From contig NC_061061.1 of assembly GCF_021917145.1 (NCBI RefSeq), positions 3,171,390-3,235,389 of the forward strand: DNA of 64,000 nt. Reading direction: 5' to 3'. The position numbers and the translations under genes were made by a program. This document shows, one piece after another, positions 1 to 12,391 of this stretch (positions are counted from its first letter, which is position 1; each line of letters starts with the position of its first letter). Source of the stretch: Hypomesus transpacificus. Taxonomy: Eukaryota; Chordata; Actinopteri; Osmeriformes; Osmeridae. A model generated the notes under the pieces. It searched no databases. It was not told the DNA's origin and worked only from the letters and a program-made list of their open reading frames with translations.

Positions 1-1558
1 GACAAGACACACAAACAAAACACACACCCTACAGGCAGGAGTGGGAGCTGTACCACACACACACAATCAAACCAAACAATAAAAAAATTTTTTTTTATAG
101 AAATATTATATTGTTACTATTATTAATAGATAAGTTGAATTTTGGGCCAACCATCCAGGCACCATTGAGACTCATAACAGGATATCTAGACATGCAGCCT
201 GAGCCTGCTTAACAGCTTACAGATGATTGTGTCAGATAGGTAGTACACTGCTCTGCAAGGTTTTGCAACAGTGTGTTAATCCACTAAGGTGCAACTTCAT
301 GTTCCATGAAACCAAGGGTGGGTTCTCAGTAATGGCCACCTCACGGCATATGTCAGTAATAAAAAGTTTGAATGACACAAAGCTCAACTTTAAGGCCAAA
401 ATGAATGCTTCATAGTTAGTGTTGTATGACTAGGTTATTTTGTGGTAATTGGAAAAGTTTATAACGTTTTAACCTGCCTTTCTCTAGCCCTCTCGCTCTC
501 TCTGTCCCCTGCCACCCCCCCTCTTATTTCTCTGTCTCCCTTCTTTTGCTCTCTCTCTCTCTCTCTTTCTCAGTCTCTCTTCCCCGTCCCCTGTCAAACT
601 CTCTCTCTCAGTACCCCCTCTCCCTCTATTTCTCTCTCTCTCTCTGTCCCCAATCTTCCTCTTTGTCTCTCTATCTCAGCTCCGCCCCTCCCTCTAAGCC
701 TCTTCATCCACTGACACGCAAAACTGAGTCCTCTCAACCCCTGTCTGAACACAGATTTCTAGTAGGTTGTTGTTGTCAATGCAATTTTATCAGTTTTATG
801 ATAATGTCGTAATTATAGACATTTTGAAGTATATACAGAATAATTATATTGTACACATATTGATGACGTAAATAAGGACATTTGCGTAATCCCCCACCTT
901 GTCAGTTCAGTACAGGATTTTCTTTCACATTGTCCACGTTGGTCTGTTATTTGTAGACGCGGGTATCATTAGGTTTAGCTGTCCTGGAATTCAGATTGCT
1001 ATCATTTGGAATCCAACCGTAGGAAGTTGACTAAACACATACATTTATAATTATGAATTCCCCAAGTTCATCCTGGTCCATGTTGACAATCAACAGTTAA
1101 CATACTCACGGTAACTTGAAATTGAGTATGCCTGTGCCTACCCGTGGCTACGCCCCTGTGAAGGGCTAAGGGGGAGTATTGGAATTCAGTCATAGTGTAC
1201 GGTGCATAGCCTACATCACATGATACACCGATGCAGACGGTAGGACTAAAAAACAGACAGTAAAAATAGCACACCTTTGAAATTGCACGTTAATTTAGAA
1301 GAATTAAAATGTATTTCTGAGATTGGAAGATGCATTGCCATCCTTCTGGGGCAATTGGTAGCCTATTTAACATTTTCACAAAATAGACCATCAACCATAA
1401 ACAGTCAATGGCATCAACACATTACCCTGGTGCCATAGCTTCAAATGGGCCAAGATCGAGGAGTCGACAGTAAACACAAAAGCCATAAAGTAGACGAATC
1501 TGCAGCTCCTCCCCGTCATCTTTGCTACTTTTGTAACGGTAGTGAAGTCAAACTACAG
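1..1558. other. Left-edge stretch without a recognised gene
   Basis: I see no supported coding exon here. The stretch holds a CT-rich simple repeat at 480-720 and otherwise AT-rich unique-looking DNA. The IGFLR1 promoter and its signal-peptide exon should lie here or further left, but no ATG followed by a hydrophobic run and a GT donor was convincing. Confidence 0.5.
480..720. repeat. (CT)n-rich simple repeat
   Basis: A pyrimidine-rich tract dominated by CT dinucleotides with interspersed C runs. Apparent Ser/Leu-rich reading frames across it come from the repeat and are not coding. Confidence 0.85.
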
Positions 1559-1566
1559 AAGTCACG

Positions 1567-4500
1567 ATGTACTCGGAGAGATGCAAACCCAATCGAAATA
1601 CGTATTGGAATGATGGATTTCAACAGTGTCAACAATGCAAATCAAGGTTTCCATTAAAAGCAGGTAAGAATGTCTGGAAATGTATTAGGCCTATGTGATA
1701 TACGGAATAAAACCACTTTTAGAGGAAATTGTAACCTCGAATAACTGTTTTTACAAGGGACGATTTAAAACTTGCTATAGAGCTATTTTGTTGTTAAACA
1801 TCAAAATCCATTCTATTTAGTTTGGTCACATTTCTTATGTTGGCTATCCTAACAAACTTTCTGTCAAGGGTATGAGTTCTCTCCCAACTGCGGCTTTGAT
1901 GATCAGGGTGGCAGGCATGAAACCCCCTACGTTCCGTGTAACCCCCAAACATTCAACAACGGGAGTTTTGTCGAATGCCAGTCATGCACCATTTGTTCTG
2001 TGAAGACTATCCATAAATGCAACACTACAGTGGACGCGCAATGCTGTGAAGGGTAAGATGCGTTTCGAGCGCTTCTTTACTTTTGTAGTAGTAGTACTTT
2101 AGTAATAGTCCTACACTAATGGCAGCTGTGTAGGACTTCATGTGAATTGTTTAAACTTTTCTTAGGGAGGAGGATGGATGCGGTCTCGGATTTACGACAA
2201 AAAGGGTAAGGGGAACACTAATCCAAAGAGAAAAATATTCAATTGACAATGTCATACAGTGTTAAAAAAACGATTTGGCAGCTGGGATGCCAGATTACAC
2301 TCATTAAATTACGGTAAAAGAAAATTGTCATTAACATCAACTAACCGTAAAATAATTTTAATTTTCCAGTAATAAACGGCATTTTCAATAAATAAGAAAA
2401 TGAATAAAGACTAATTAGGTTTTATTGATTTAATAAATTCGTTCATGCAACTCTTGAAACAACACAGAGTGTTCAGATGCTGTAATTAGTATCAGCACAT
2501 TCACTAGCCAAATAAACCGGTTAGATCGGAATCTAACTGGACAACATCATACTCAGGGTGAACACTTAATGTATCCAAACTATAGGGCATCACATTACAC
2601 ATATCAAAACAGAACGAACACAACAACAAAACTCCAAACAGTGCTTATCTAAGTGTAAACCTTTAACTCTGTAGCTATTCAGCTTGCCGCGAGGCACAAA
2701 GGTAACAAGGTTGTTGCCGCTACATTTCTAATCAACTTTCCTTCGTCCTACTCTGGTGTCTTTACATTTATCCATTTAGCAGGCGCTTTTATCAAAAGCG
2801 ACTTCCAAGAGAAAGCTTTTCTATAAGTGCATATGGTCAATGATCATAAACAACGAGAGCCAAAAGGGCTTTTGAAGGGTTTGTAGTCTCTGATATTGAC
2901 TGGTGCATGCTGGGATTGCATGACGTCAACTACCCGACCTCAGTTCACAATTTAAGCAGAGCGTGTGTAATATAGAGAGAACCATAGATATAATATATAT
3001 GATAACATGTTTATATATATATCTATGGAGAGAACTGCCACTCTCGGGAAATTTCCGGGTTCTGAACTGGTGCATTTCCATGTGAGGGTGCTAACGTAAC
3101 GAGCGAGTGCAGAATGAATGGAGGTCTATGGAGCGGTACTGTCAGGCCAGTATAGCAACCATGACTTTTTAGGCTTATTTAAACCAATTTATTCTACTCT
3201 ACTATTTAAAGTTTTCACACGTTCGACATTCCTGAGGCAGCAACGCGCGCAGGTAGAATACTATACGTGTTGCCTTCCCGGTCTGTTAAAATTGATGCTA
3301 AATAAGTGAATTATTTTGACGAAAACAATTAGACAGCTAGCACTAGCTATCAAACGAGTGAAAACTTTAAATAGTACAGTAGAATAAACTGGTTTACATA
3401 AGCCTAAATACAAAACTTCCTACCTAGTAACCAGTATAGCAACCATGACAGTTTCCTGCTAGCACGCGTAAATATCTCAGGAATTTAAGGTCGGCATAGC
3501 GACTGACGCGTCCTTGCTTCGGAACGGCATTGTGACGTCAGGTAGGACACTATTTGGCCCTAGGACACTATTTGGCCTGACAGTACCCCTCAAAAACCAC
3601 TTCTCTCAGGATATAATTTTTTGTCTAGTAATTTGAATACTGAATTCGAAAGGGGAGGCAAACATGTTTTACACTGCTGGCTGTTGGATAGTTTTTAAGT
3701 CGTCTTTCTGTTCTAAAAAGCCTTTGAAAATGTAATTGACGTCATACACATCGTACGACCAGAGCTACTGCTTTACGGCAAGCTCTGGTCACTTACCTTT
3801 TTCTCTCAAGGCATCGACTACACAGCTGACAGGTTAGGCTCTCCCTGTCAATACACATGCTAGAAAGAGTTTTGGCTTGCTAATGTTGTTGCTAATGTTG
3901 CTAATGCTCTGACATTCTGATTCCGCTTTGGATGCCATCAAGCAGGAGCTCTGGTCGTATCAGTCCTTCACTAACCAATCAGCATTCATTAGCAGAATGC
4001 TAGCGTGTTATGGGCAACAAGGACTCACCCTGTAAGAAATCAAAAGGACATAAGTACTCGTTCATTCAACTTTTTACCAATAATCCATGTTGAACATGCA
4101 AAAACTACAATCAAATCGGAGATTTCTCAACGACAATTAGGCGAAAGAGACAAATGTAGCCGTTTAGCTCCATAGACTCCCATTCAACATGCACTCGCTC
4201 GTGATCACCCTCAGTGGAACTCTGGTGGAACGGCAGACAAATTCGGTACAATTGGGGGAGTGGCATAGCCTGGCTCTTCCCTCCTACGTACTTCCGCTCA
4301 TTTTGGATTTTGCTTCTGTACTAGGTCTGGGAGTTTTACTTTGATGTCGGTTTTCAGAAACACATTTTTTGTAGGTCCAATCAGCGAACAAAGGGGGTGG
4401 CTGACAACGATGACGTTAATGTTGTGCACTAGTTTGAGTAGTTCAGTAATGGCGGCGGAGAAAGATGCGAGCGAAGCTATTCTGCGGTTGTGGCAACGCT

Positions 4501-6989
4501 GCCGAATATCCATAAATTAAAGCCGGAGCAAGAACATTCCTTGCTGAGTTTTGTTGGTGGCCATGATGTTGTGGCCCTCCTCCCCACGGGGTTCGGGAAA
4601 AGTTAGATTTTCCAGCTACAGCAGCTAGCTCAGTTACATTAGTGGTGAAGGAGTTGGCTAAGGCGAACGCTTGCGATTGGTTATGGCAGATCAGAGTGGT
4701 TCTGGGCAGATCCAATAGTTTTAAACTTCAACAGAGGACCCGCCTTCAAGGAAGTTAACGTTTGTCAATGGAGCAATCCCAGACCCTCAGTACAAATGAA
4801 ACGGACGAGGGTCTGGTTAGGACCAGGCTAGAAGTGGCAAGGCTCTCTTAAACAGGCTCTGATTCAAGGTTCCTATGTCTAAACCCAAAATTATGTTATT
4901 AAGTAATTTGTCCGTGGGATGAAATTAAATATCTGCAAAATAACTGTTAAAATAGCTAGTTTTGATCAGTGAAGTTATGTGTTTTAACAGAACATTTTCG
5001 TGAAAATGTTATTAATATTTGTAAAAAAACTGCATCTGACACAAGAAACAGAGGGGGAGGTGGAACCTGACAGAGGGATGGTGGGATTTATTTTGTTAAT
5101 TATTTCTGTTTAAATTCTCCTTTCCTCTGTTTGTACTGTCCCAGAGGAGAAGAACAACTTACTCTTTGTGTCTTTTTGTTGTTGTTGCTCTGTTATATTG
5201 CTTTGGACTATTGTAATGCAGTATGAAAATGTACGCCTAACATCTCTCCTCTGTGAAATACATTTATATCCACATCCCAATTTTTTTATACTCTTAATTC
5301 CAAAAAAGAAATTGGTCACAAAAAAAAATCTTTAGTATAAAAGTAAAAAAAGTACAACAGTCTAAATAATTCTAAACTCTGCAATGGAAAATATAAGATC
5401 AGAATAAGACTATATCTATAATAACGTCTAAAATAAAATCTAAAATGCAAATGACTGTAGAAAGTGCACAATGACTGGTAGATGACTTGTGCAATGTGAA
5501 AGAAGGGATGGATGGACTTGTAAATAAAAGTGTTAATGGCAGTGGGAGTCTTTAGCCTTGTTGTAGAGGCCAGCAGTCGAACTTTAGAAGAAACACACAA
5601 CATACAAGTGCCTTCTCGATGGACTCAGAAGTGTCACAAGGAGGATTCGAGGACGCCCCACATAAATGTTTATGAAAAATACCCCTTTTCATCAAAAAAC
5701 GTTTTATTTATTTATAGAAGGCACAGGATGTCTGAATTTCTCTTCGGGGATGAGTAAAGTTCCATTTCCTGATAAGGCTCAAATTGGCCAGTTTATGTGT
5801 TATAAAAAAGTATAAAAGTATGAAAATGTTGACATAAGAAGTTATGTTCACTTTGACACGAAGTAGACTTGTTAATTTACTTTGTTTCACACACAGACAA
5901 CCTTGGCTTCAACCTTGGGATCAACGACAAAACTTCCACAATTCACCAGTGTAACACCTAAACATTTTCTTGGTTGTAAGTCACAACGTAACACCCATTT
6001 TAAGATTTCACGTGCTATGGAAAAATGATGGTTGCAGACTCAAGTTCACCCCTAAAACTCTTCTCTGGGTAATGCTGAAGTGTAATACTATGCTGTGTTT
6101 CTACAGTGATGACATTTACAACTGTCGTTGTAATTATTCTCCTATTATTAGTCGTCTTCTGGAAGAGAAAGCAAAAACACAGATACCCATGTTGCAAAGG
6201 TAATTCCATACAAAATAATGTAGTACAGGCTGAAATGAAACCATGTTTTCTTACAGTCTTTTTTGTCTTTTCTGTACAGATAATAAAAAGCAGCCAAACT
6301 GTACTCCGATCACAATTGAGGAGGATCCCTTATACAATGGCCACTATACAAACCACTATGCAACCCAGTCACAGGTGGAAAAACAAGATACCCTGAGTAT
6401 GTTCCACTTCTGTTGACTACCCAGAGACAAGTCACACATCTCACAGAAACACAGTTTGAGCCAACTGCACAGACATGTTTGTGTTTCAGGGGTACTGGAT
6501 AGGCAGTGTTTATGCTGAAAAGTGATATTCAGTCACATTTTGAGTTAGAATTGTCCTACATTTTAAGGACAGCAACACTGGAACCTGCCCAGTATACCAA
6601 GTATGTAGGCTACAGGAGAATTTAACGGTGTTTGTCTGACACCTGAATTCTCGCGGTCCACTGCAGGTCTGGAGATCCAGTCTGCACCGTTGCAGATAGT
6701 CCTGGAGAACCTGGATGTTCTGGAGGAGCTGGTGATCCTGCTGGACCCAGAGAGGCCAGGGGTGAAGAACACCACCCACCTGGCCTCCAGATGCTCCTTC
6801 CCATCCACATGGATCACCTACACCTACTCCCTGAGGGCGACCAGGAGCCCCCTGAAAGCAGTGCTGGAGGGGGTCACCACCAGAAATCCTGACTGGACCG
6901 TAGGACACCTGGCCCAGCTGCTGAAGGAGATGGACCGCAATGATGCAGTGGCAGTGCTCACTAAACTCTCCCTGGCTCAGGAAATGTAG
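1567..6989 (+). CDS. igflr1: IGF-like family receptor 1 (TNFR-like, death-domain type)
   Basis: Exons: 1567-1663 (exon may begin near 1559), 1869-2052, 2166-2205, 5897-5948, 6107-6199, 6280-6396, 6667-6989. The phases agree and give about 301 aa, against 355 in human. This is a type I membrane receptor of the TNFR group; in mammals it binds IGFL proteins. Exons 1-3 encode a cysteine-rich ectodomain (CKPN..YW, CQQC, YEFSPNCG, CQSCTIC) that aligns with the human protein. The fourth exon is a short Ser/Thr-rich stalk. The fifth encodes the membrane helix (VVVIILLLLVV) followed by basic KRKQKHR. The last exon encodes the C-terminal death-like domain (LEELVILLDPE, YSLR..RSPLKA). No signal peptide was found: in this frame a stop at 1543 precedes the ATG at 1567, so a 5' exon is probably missing from the model. 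It converges on KMT2B. Identity is strengthened by its position beside KMT2B, as in mammals. Confidence 0.82.
2983..3027. mobile_element. 45-bp palindrome flanked by 8-bp direct repeats
   Basis: An AT-rich palindrome with arms CATAGATATA / TATATCTATG. Perfect GAGAGAAC copies sit on both sides, at 2975-2982 and 3028-3035. An 8-bp flank duplication is typical of hAT insertions. It lies in IGFLR1 intron 3. Confidence 0.55.
3076..4219. mobile_element. Non-autonomous DNA transposon with long inverted repeats
   Basis: The left arm (about 3076-3135) and right arm (about 4150-4219) are imperfect inverted repeats. They share TGAGGGTG, CGAGCGAGTGCA and TCTATGGAGC in the same order once the right arm is reversed. 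No transposase frame is visible. A second palindromic element (3135-3587) is nested directly after the left arm. The exact ends are uncertain. Confidence 0.6.
3135..3587. mobile_element. Nested foldback element, perfect 14-bp termini
   Basis: It begins with GGTACTGTCAGGCC and ends with the exact reverse complement. The interior is also partly palindromic: the stretch near 3160-3235 resembles the inverse of 3340-3410. No coding capacity is seen. Confidence 0.6.
4266..4831. mobile_element. Repeat element carrying a helicase fragment
   Basis: Bounded by short inverted repeats TAGCCTGG (4266) and CCAGGCTA (to 4831). The interior contains a broken helicase-like segment at 4448-4606. Termini and class are inferred; no transposase was seen. 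Confidence 0.4.
4448..4606 (+). pseudogene. Fragment of a RecQ/DEAD-type helicase with Walker A motif
   Basis: In the frame ending at the TAG of 4604-4606, the translation includes KLKPEQEHSLLSFVGG and VVALLPTGFGKS. This matches the Q-motif and Walker A (GxGKS) arrangement of SF2 helicases. The upstream ATG at 4448 lies in another frame (MAAEKDASEAILRLWQR), so a frameshift separates the two parts. A stop follows GKS directly and the rest of the helicase is missing. It is a dead fragment, probably spread with the surrounding repeat and not a fish host gene. Confidence 0.6.
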
Positions 6990-7287
6990 GATTCATTTAG
7001 CCAACACTTTAAAACCTGCAAATAATTTCCCTACCTGTACAGCATGTTTTTTACGATTTTTTTGACTCATCCAACAGATCCTTCCTGCCACAGTATAACT
7101 TCACTGAATAATTTTATACGAAAAGTATGTATAACTTAAAATCCGCTGTTACTTTTTTTATTACTTCAACTTGTATTGTATACTTAAATGTAAAATCTGT
7201 TTTAACACGACACATTAATTCTCCCATTTTATGTTCATTAAAAAGCTTTGTAAGACCATGTTTGATTTGTTCAAACATCATAACATC

Positions 7288-7293
7288 TTTATT
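7288..7293 (-). terminator. kmt2b: Candidate poly(A) signal of KMT2B
   Basis: AATAAA on the minus strand, about 2.5 kb past the KMT2B stop. It lies 18 bp left of the IGFLR1 signal on the opposite strand, so the two transcripts may overlap at their 3' ends. Confidence 0.45.
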
Positions 7294-7310
7294 AGGCAAA
7301 TAACATTATA

Positions 7311-7316
7311 AATAAA
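7311..7316 (+). terminator. igflr1: Candidate poly(A) signal of IGFLR1
   Basis: AATAAA on the plus strand, 322 bp past the IGFLR1 stop codon. Confidence 0.45.
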
Positions 7317-9784
7317 AAAAGTGCATAGAAAATTAAACAGGTTTAGAAATATGTATACAATTATTTACAAACTCAGGGTTTATTTGTACAAGGTAACAAA
7401 GACAAGTTCACACATATTTTCTCATTTTTATGTCTTTTACAGTTTTTATACTTTAAAATAACCCTACCATATAGAACATACAGCTTTCTGAACAAGTTCT
7501 GGGTGAGATGGTTGTGGTAACTTGACTTTGACTAGTGCTTTGCCTCCTTCATTGCACACACAGGACAGCTCTGCAGGGCATTTAAAACCAAGCCACGCAT
7601 ACTCTAGATCATCATCATCCTCTTTTTTGCATTAGTATTCCTTAACATCTGTCTAAGCAACTGAGGTAGAATCCTTGCAAGAAGTTTGGAGTGACTGCTC
7701 TGGTATTTTCAGTTAGATGATTGACGCGCAATAATGTGAGCTCCATCCCTGTTATTGGTCATGCAGGAAGGCAGGATGTCAAGGCTGTCCTTGACCACCC
7801 AACTCCTTTCCAGAGGATTCCTTGAGGACATTTGCTCTGTATTAGACGGTTCTTGGAGCATCTACGGAAAGAAGAGCATAAGCTTGGATGGGCAGGCCAC
7901 ACAGATTTCCCCTGTGAGTGATACAAAGGTATTCTCTCAATGAAAACATTACCAGAACGTAAAACATAAAAATCGAAATCAAATTTAAAAAGACCTGCTT
8001 TAGAACGTCTCTTGTCAAGGCTGAAATGCAATATATAACTCCCCAAACGAACGTTCAAGTAAAAGAGCAAAGAAAAAATGGGAAAATAATGTTAAATGTA
8101 AAAAAGTGAGAGAAAAAAAAGAAAAGAAAAACGCCACCGAGCATCCTGATCTTGGCTAGACTATGCTTCGGCGGCATAAACCGCAACCACCACAGTAGCT
8201 ATGTGCTGGGAACTACCAACCAGCAGAGTTGCAGGTCGACAAGACCGTGCAAAATGGGTGTAAACGGAACATGAAAAGAGAAAGATTCGACAAGACCACC
8301 ACCACTTTTTACAAAGCACAAAAAATGTTTAGTTCACCAGTCCAAACTCAGAAACACGAATAAATACAACTATTCTAGAGCTCAAGCAATCTCTTATAGT
8401 CATCGATGTGTACAACAGTGTGTTGATTATATTTTCCTGACCGACTGGCAGCACGTTGTACAACAGCAATCTAAAACGTTATATAAAAGGTGCCGAAAGC
8501 ATTCTCTCCATCTGAGTACTAGAGGCAGTCGTCTGTCTAGCCATCCTACAGAGCAACGCACAGCACTGGGCTACCGTTGGGCTTTAGGTCTCAGGTGCAC
8601 TAAGTAGCTCTCAGTCTGTTGTGTGTGGAGTCTGGTCAATGGAGTTCAATGCACACACTCTCAGTGACGATACTTTACAGTGCTCTACCCTTAAAGACTG
8701 GCAGCCCCACAACTGCAGGGGTCATTTGAGAGAATGCAAGAGAATTGAATTTGGATTTTGTTAGAACACTAAAGATGTGCAACTGTAGCATAGCCAAGAC
8801 GTAATATTATTGCAAAAGATAATCAGCATTTGCCATGATGGTAATAAAAATATATATATTTATATACACGCATATATATATATTTCAAAATAAAAAAAAG
8901 ACAGATTTCCAGCTAAACTCTGAACTCTTGGCTTGGTTAGTGTTTGCTACATACACTGTACAATGAAGGTGTAATTACGATGTGGAATAAAGACATGATT
9001 TGTCTTTAAATATGACATGGCTGGTTCTAACCGTCAACCTGGATATAATGTTCATACATTTCTCTTTTTAGTGAGATAAGGAAACCATCGCTGCAGAAAC
9101 ATGATTTGTGATTTACAGGCCAAGCGTTCAGGGCCTTAGAGACTCAACTGTCACATCTTAGCACCATGGTTTGCTGATTACAAAAACAATATATAATCAA
9201 AGAAAGAACATATCTACAATGGGAAGTGTGATGTATTATCCCAAATAAATAATGAATAACTCTGATATAGTTGAAAAAGTGAAATATGGCAGAGGTATTG
9301 AATAACCTAGTAAAGGAAAATGGAGCCAACATTATTGTGGTGAAACCAATAGACATCCCAGAAATAATATACATCACATAACGATCTCCAAGCCTAGCAG
9401 GTTATTCCTTTGAAGTAAAAAAAAAAACAACAAAACTTAGTTGGTGGTATATGACAATCAGCACGACCACAAGCAGATGCATCCTGATTTAGGAAACACT
9501 CCCACTTTGAAGGTAGCAAGCAATCAAGCTAGTCTTGGGGATTTGCTGCAGTGGACTCAAAGCCCACATGAACCGAGAACAAACAGGACTTATTTAACTG
9601 GTCTTCTTCTCATCTTTCCCCATCTGTTCTTTGTCTCCCCCGGACTCATCAATAGTGGCTCAACCTACATCCCCTGCCCAGTCCAACCCGTCAGGAGCCC
9701 ATCCTCTCCCACCTCCCAATCCAGCAAAGCCTTAATTTAAGGCTCCGCCAGTAATCTGGGTCCCCATTGTTCTCCTCTCTTCCC

Positions 9785-11158
9785 CTAGTTAAGGAATCGG
9801 CGACATCTCCGAGCTCCGCAGTTACAGTTCAGCTTGCTGCTGGCGTCCTCGATGGGGAACTTGTAGTCGTACGTGAGCTCCTCGCCCCGGTAGATCTTCC
9901 TCAGTGCGAAGATGACGATGTGCTTCTGGCCCTCCACGTTGATGACGCGCGAGTAGCAGTTGGGCTCGCACGAGTGGTTGATGAAACGCGCCGCGTTGCC
10001 GTGCATGGTGGCGTCCACCACATCAAAGTCGTCGATACGGAACATGTAGCAGCCGATCCCCTGATGAAAACAAAATGATTGACTTAATTAAAAACTCCAA
10101 AAAGATCTCCCACAATTTAAATACAAGCTTCGAATAAGGTCACACTTATCAGATGGATTGTCAGAATATTCGTCTATCAAGCATTGCACAGTCAGTCGGT
10201 GAACAAGTTTAAGAAAGTTTATTGCTTGCGGCCGGCCCACAAGGAGAGGTTTGTCTGCTAGCATGTTGTGCTAGCTAGCTATTTAAGCAGCCCCACTCTT
10301 TACAGTCATTGGTTAAGACAAAGGCATGCAAATGTTCCATGGCTCTTCTTCGTTGGCTCCTTGCGTAGACCTGGGGCGCGTGTGTGCGTGCGTGTTTGAG
10401 TGCGTGTGTGTGCCTTTTGACCCCTGTAAGCTTGCCCACATGATTCACCCTACACAGATAAGGCCAGACATCTAGGCCTCTCACTACACACAAGGAATGC
10501 TGAACACAGAATCATTCTTATACAGGATAAATGTGTTACATAATCAATTTTTCCAACATGGATGCAAATCAACCAGGCGACGTAGTTAGGGACGTCAAAT
10601 GTGCAACGTGCAAGTTCCCTGCCTCTCGCAGGACGCCTCACCTTGCCGTCGTAGTACTTCTCTCTCTTGTCAGTGAGAACGGAACGAATGACGATGCCAG
10701 CATACTCGATAACCATCTCCCCTGCATCGATGTTCCTCTTGCAGAACAGACCTCGGCCGTGGATAGCCGACCTATGGGGAAAACGGAGGAAGTGAGGTCA
10801 TCTGGTATCTGCAATGGACTAGACATCCACGTTTGCAGTTATACAAAACACATGTGGAAACTTCATGCTGGACTCATTTTCTTGTGGCGACATTATAGAA
10901 TAATCACAAGGAAATTCAGCCGTCTCATTCTGCCATGTGACTGGAATAACAAGGAAGTCAGCATATTATTTTTATGACAGATGGGGTAAGGCTTTTTCGG
11001 GTTTCTGGTGTCATTATGAATATCCTCTCTAACAATGGGATTTGATCCAGCTACAGACTGGCTAGAGTTCGGACCTGTACACGCCCACAGCCTCTTTAGA
11101 AGTCCTCTCCAAATGTCTGAAGCGCATGGCCATCGGTAGCTCCAGACTGGTGGCACGT
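9785..11158 (-). other. kmt2b: KMT2B exons 33-35: SET and post-SET catalytic domain
   Basis: Exons 11158-11075, 10771-10642 and 10060-9785, about residues 3711-3873. Catalytic and cofactor motifs are intact: [45 protein letters not shown] and post-[16 protein letters not shown]. The last exon is nearly identical to mammalian KMT2B, so the enzyme should be active. Confidence 0.95.
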
Positions 11159-12348
11159 CTGCAAGACAACAAGGACAGAGTGTGAGTAACAGACACCCAG
11201 TCCCAGTATGATGCACAGAGCAGTGGTCAAAGCTAGTCCCGGTTTAAAATGAGACGTTGTGTTACTTGTGACCGTGATCGTGACCATGTAAAATGCAGAA
11301 AATAAAGGTGCGACGTCTGTGGAACAGGGAGGAAGAGGTGGCACCTGGTGGACTTGAGAGGAACTTCATCCTCCTCTTCGTCGTACGGTCCGATGTCGGG
11401 CAGCTGTCTGTGCTGAGACGCCAGGAAGTTGAACATGTCAAAGGTGGATTTTCTGCAAAAAGACAGAACAGGATGTAATGGTTATTTATAGACGGTCATT
11501 AATTACTGGGAGGTAGAAATAGTATTTTTTCCACTGGGGGAAAACCCCACGCTAGCTAGGGAAAACACCAGAGTTGGAACTGAAATCGTAGATTCTAGCG
11601 ATGCTCTATTGAACACAATACATCAGGGGTTTTCAACTGGTTTTGTCCCAGGGACCACCATTCTTACTAGAAAGTAATCCGCGGCCCACTGATGTGCCTG
11701 CGCGCGCGTGCCTACATGTGTGTGTGCGTGCCTACGCGTGTGCGTGCGTGCATGTGGATAAAAGGAAGTTTTAACATTTAATTTTCCATGTTGCTTTTAT
11801 TTAAAAACCTAGCTATATCTACTTAAAAACCTCAAACAATATACGTAGAATTAGAAAAATTGAAATATGTGTATGTGAGATTCTGAACACCAATAAAATA
11901 TAAATACAATTAAAAAAAACTCTAACAAATCTAGAAAAATCTGTGTAGCGAATTGATATATATTTTTAAATCAATGGTGGACTGATCAACATAGGCTCGT
12001 GTCACGGACCCCCTGCAATGCCACCGCGGACCACCAGGGGGCCGCGGACCCCCTGTTGAAAAACCCTGAAATACATGGTTGGTGAGCCCCACCAACCTGA
12101 GGTAGAGCTCGGAGCGGGCACATCCGCTGGGGTTGACAGGCAGGTCCTCCTCCTGGGTGATCTGCTTGTGGAAGCGGAAGGTGTGGCGCAGGCAGCGCCG
12201 CGCCCCCTGGAGCTGTTCCACCAGGAAGACCACAGCATCGTGGACCAGGCCCAGCATACGGCCCCCACTCATCCCAGAGAAGGACAGCTGTCTCAGCTTG
12301 GCCTGTGCCCGCGCCTCCTGGACCCCATCCATCACCGCCCTCCATGCC

Positions 12349-12391
<43 letters not shown>

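Larger units (their letters stand above)
6990..9784 (-). other. Probable KMT2B 3' UTR; no coding gene
   Basis: No coding exon is supported. On the minus strand the stretch runs from the KMT2B stop codon to an AATAAA at 7288-7293, so most of it is probably the roughly 2.5-kb KMT2B 3' UTR. A short TA-rich simple tract occurs near 8840-8890. Confidence 0.5.
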
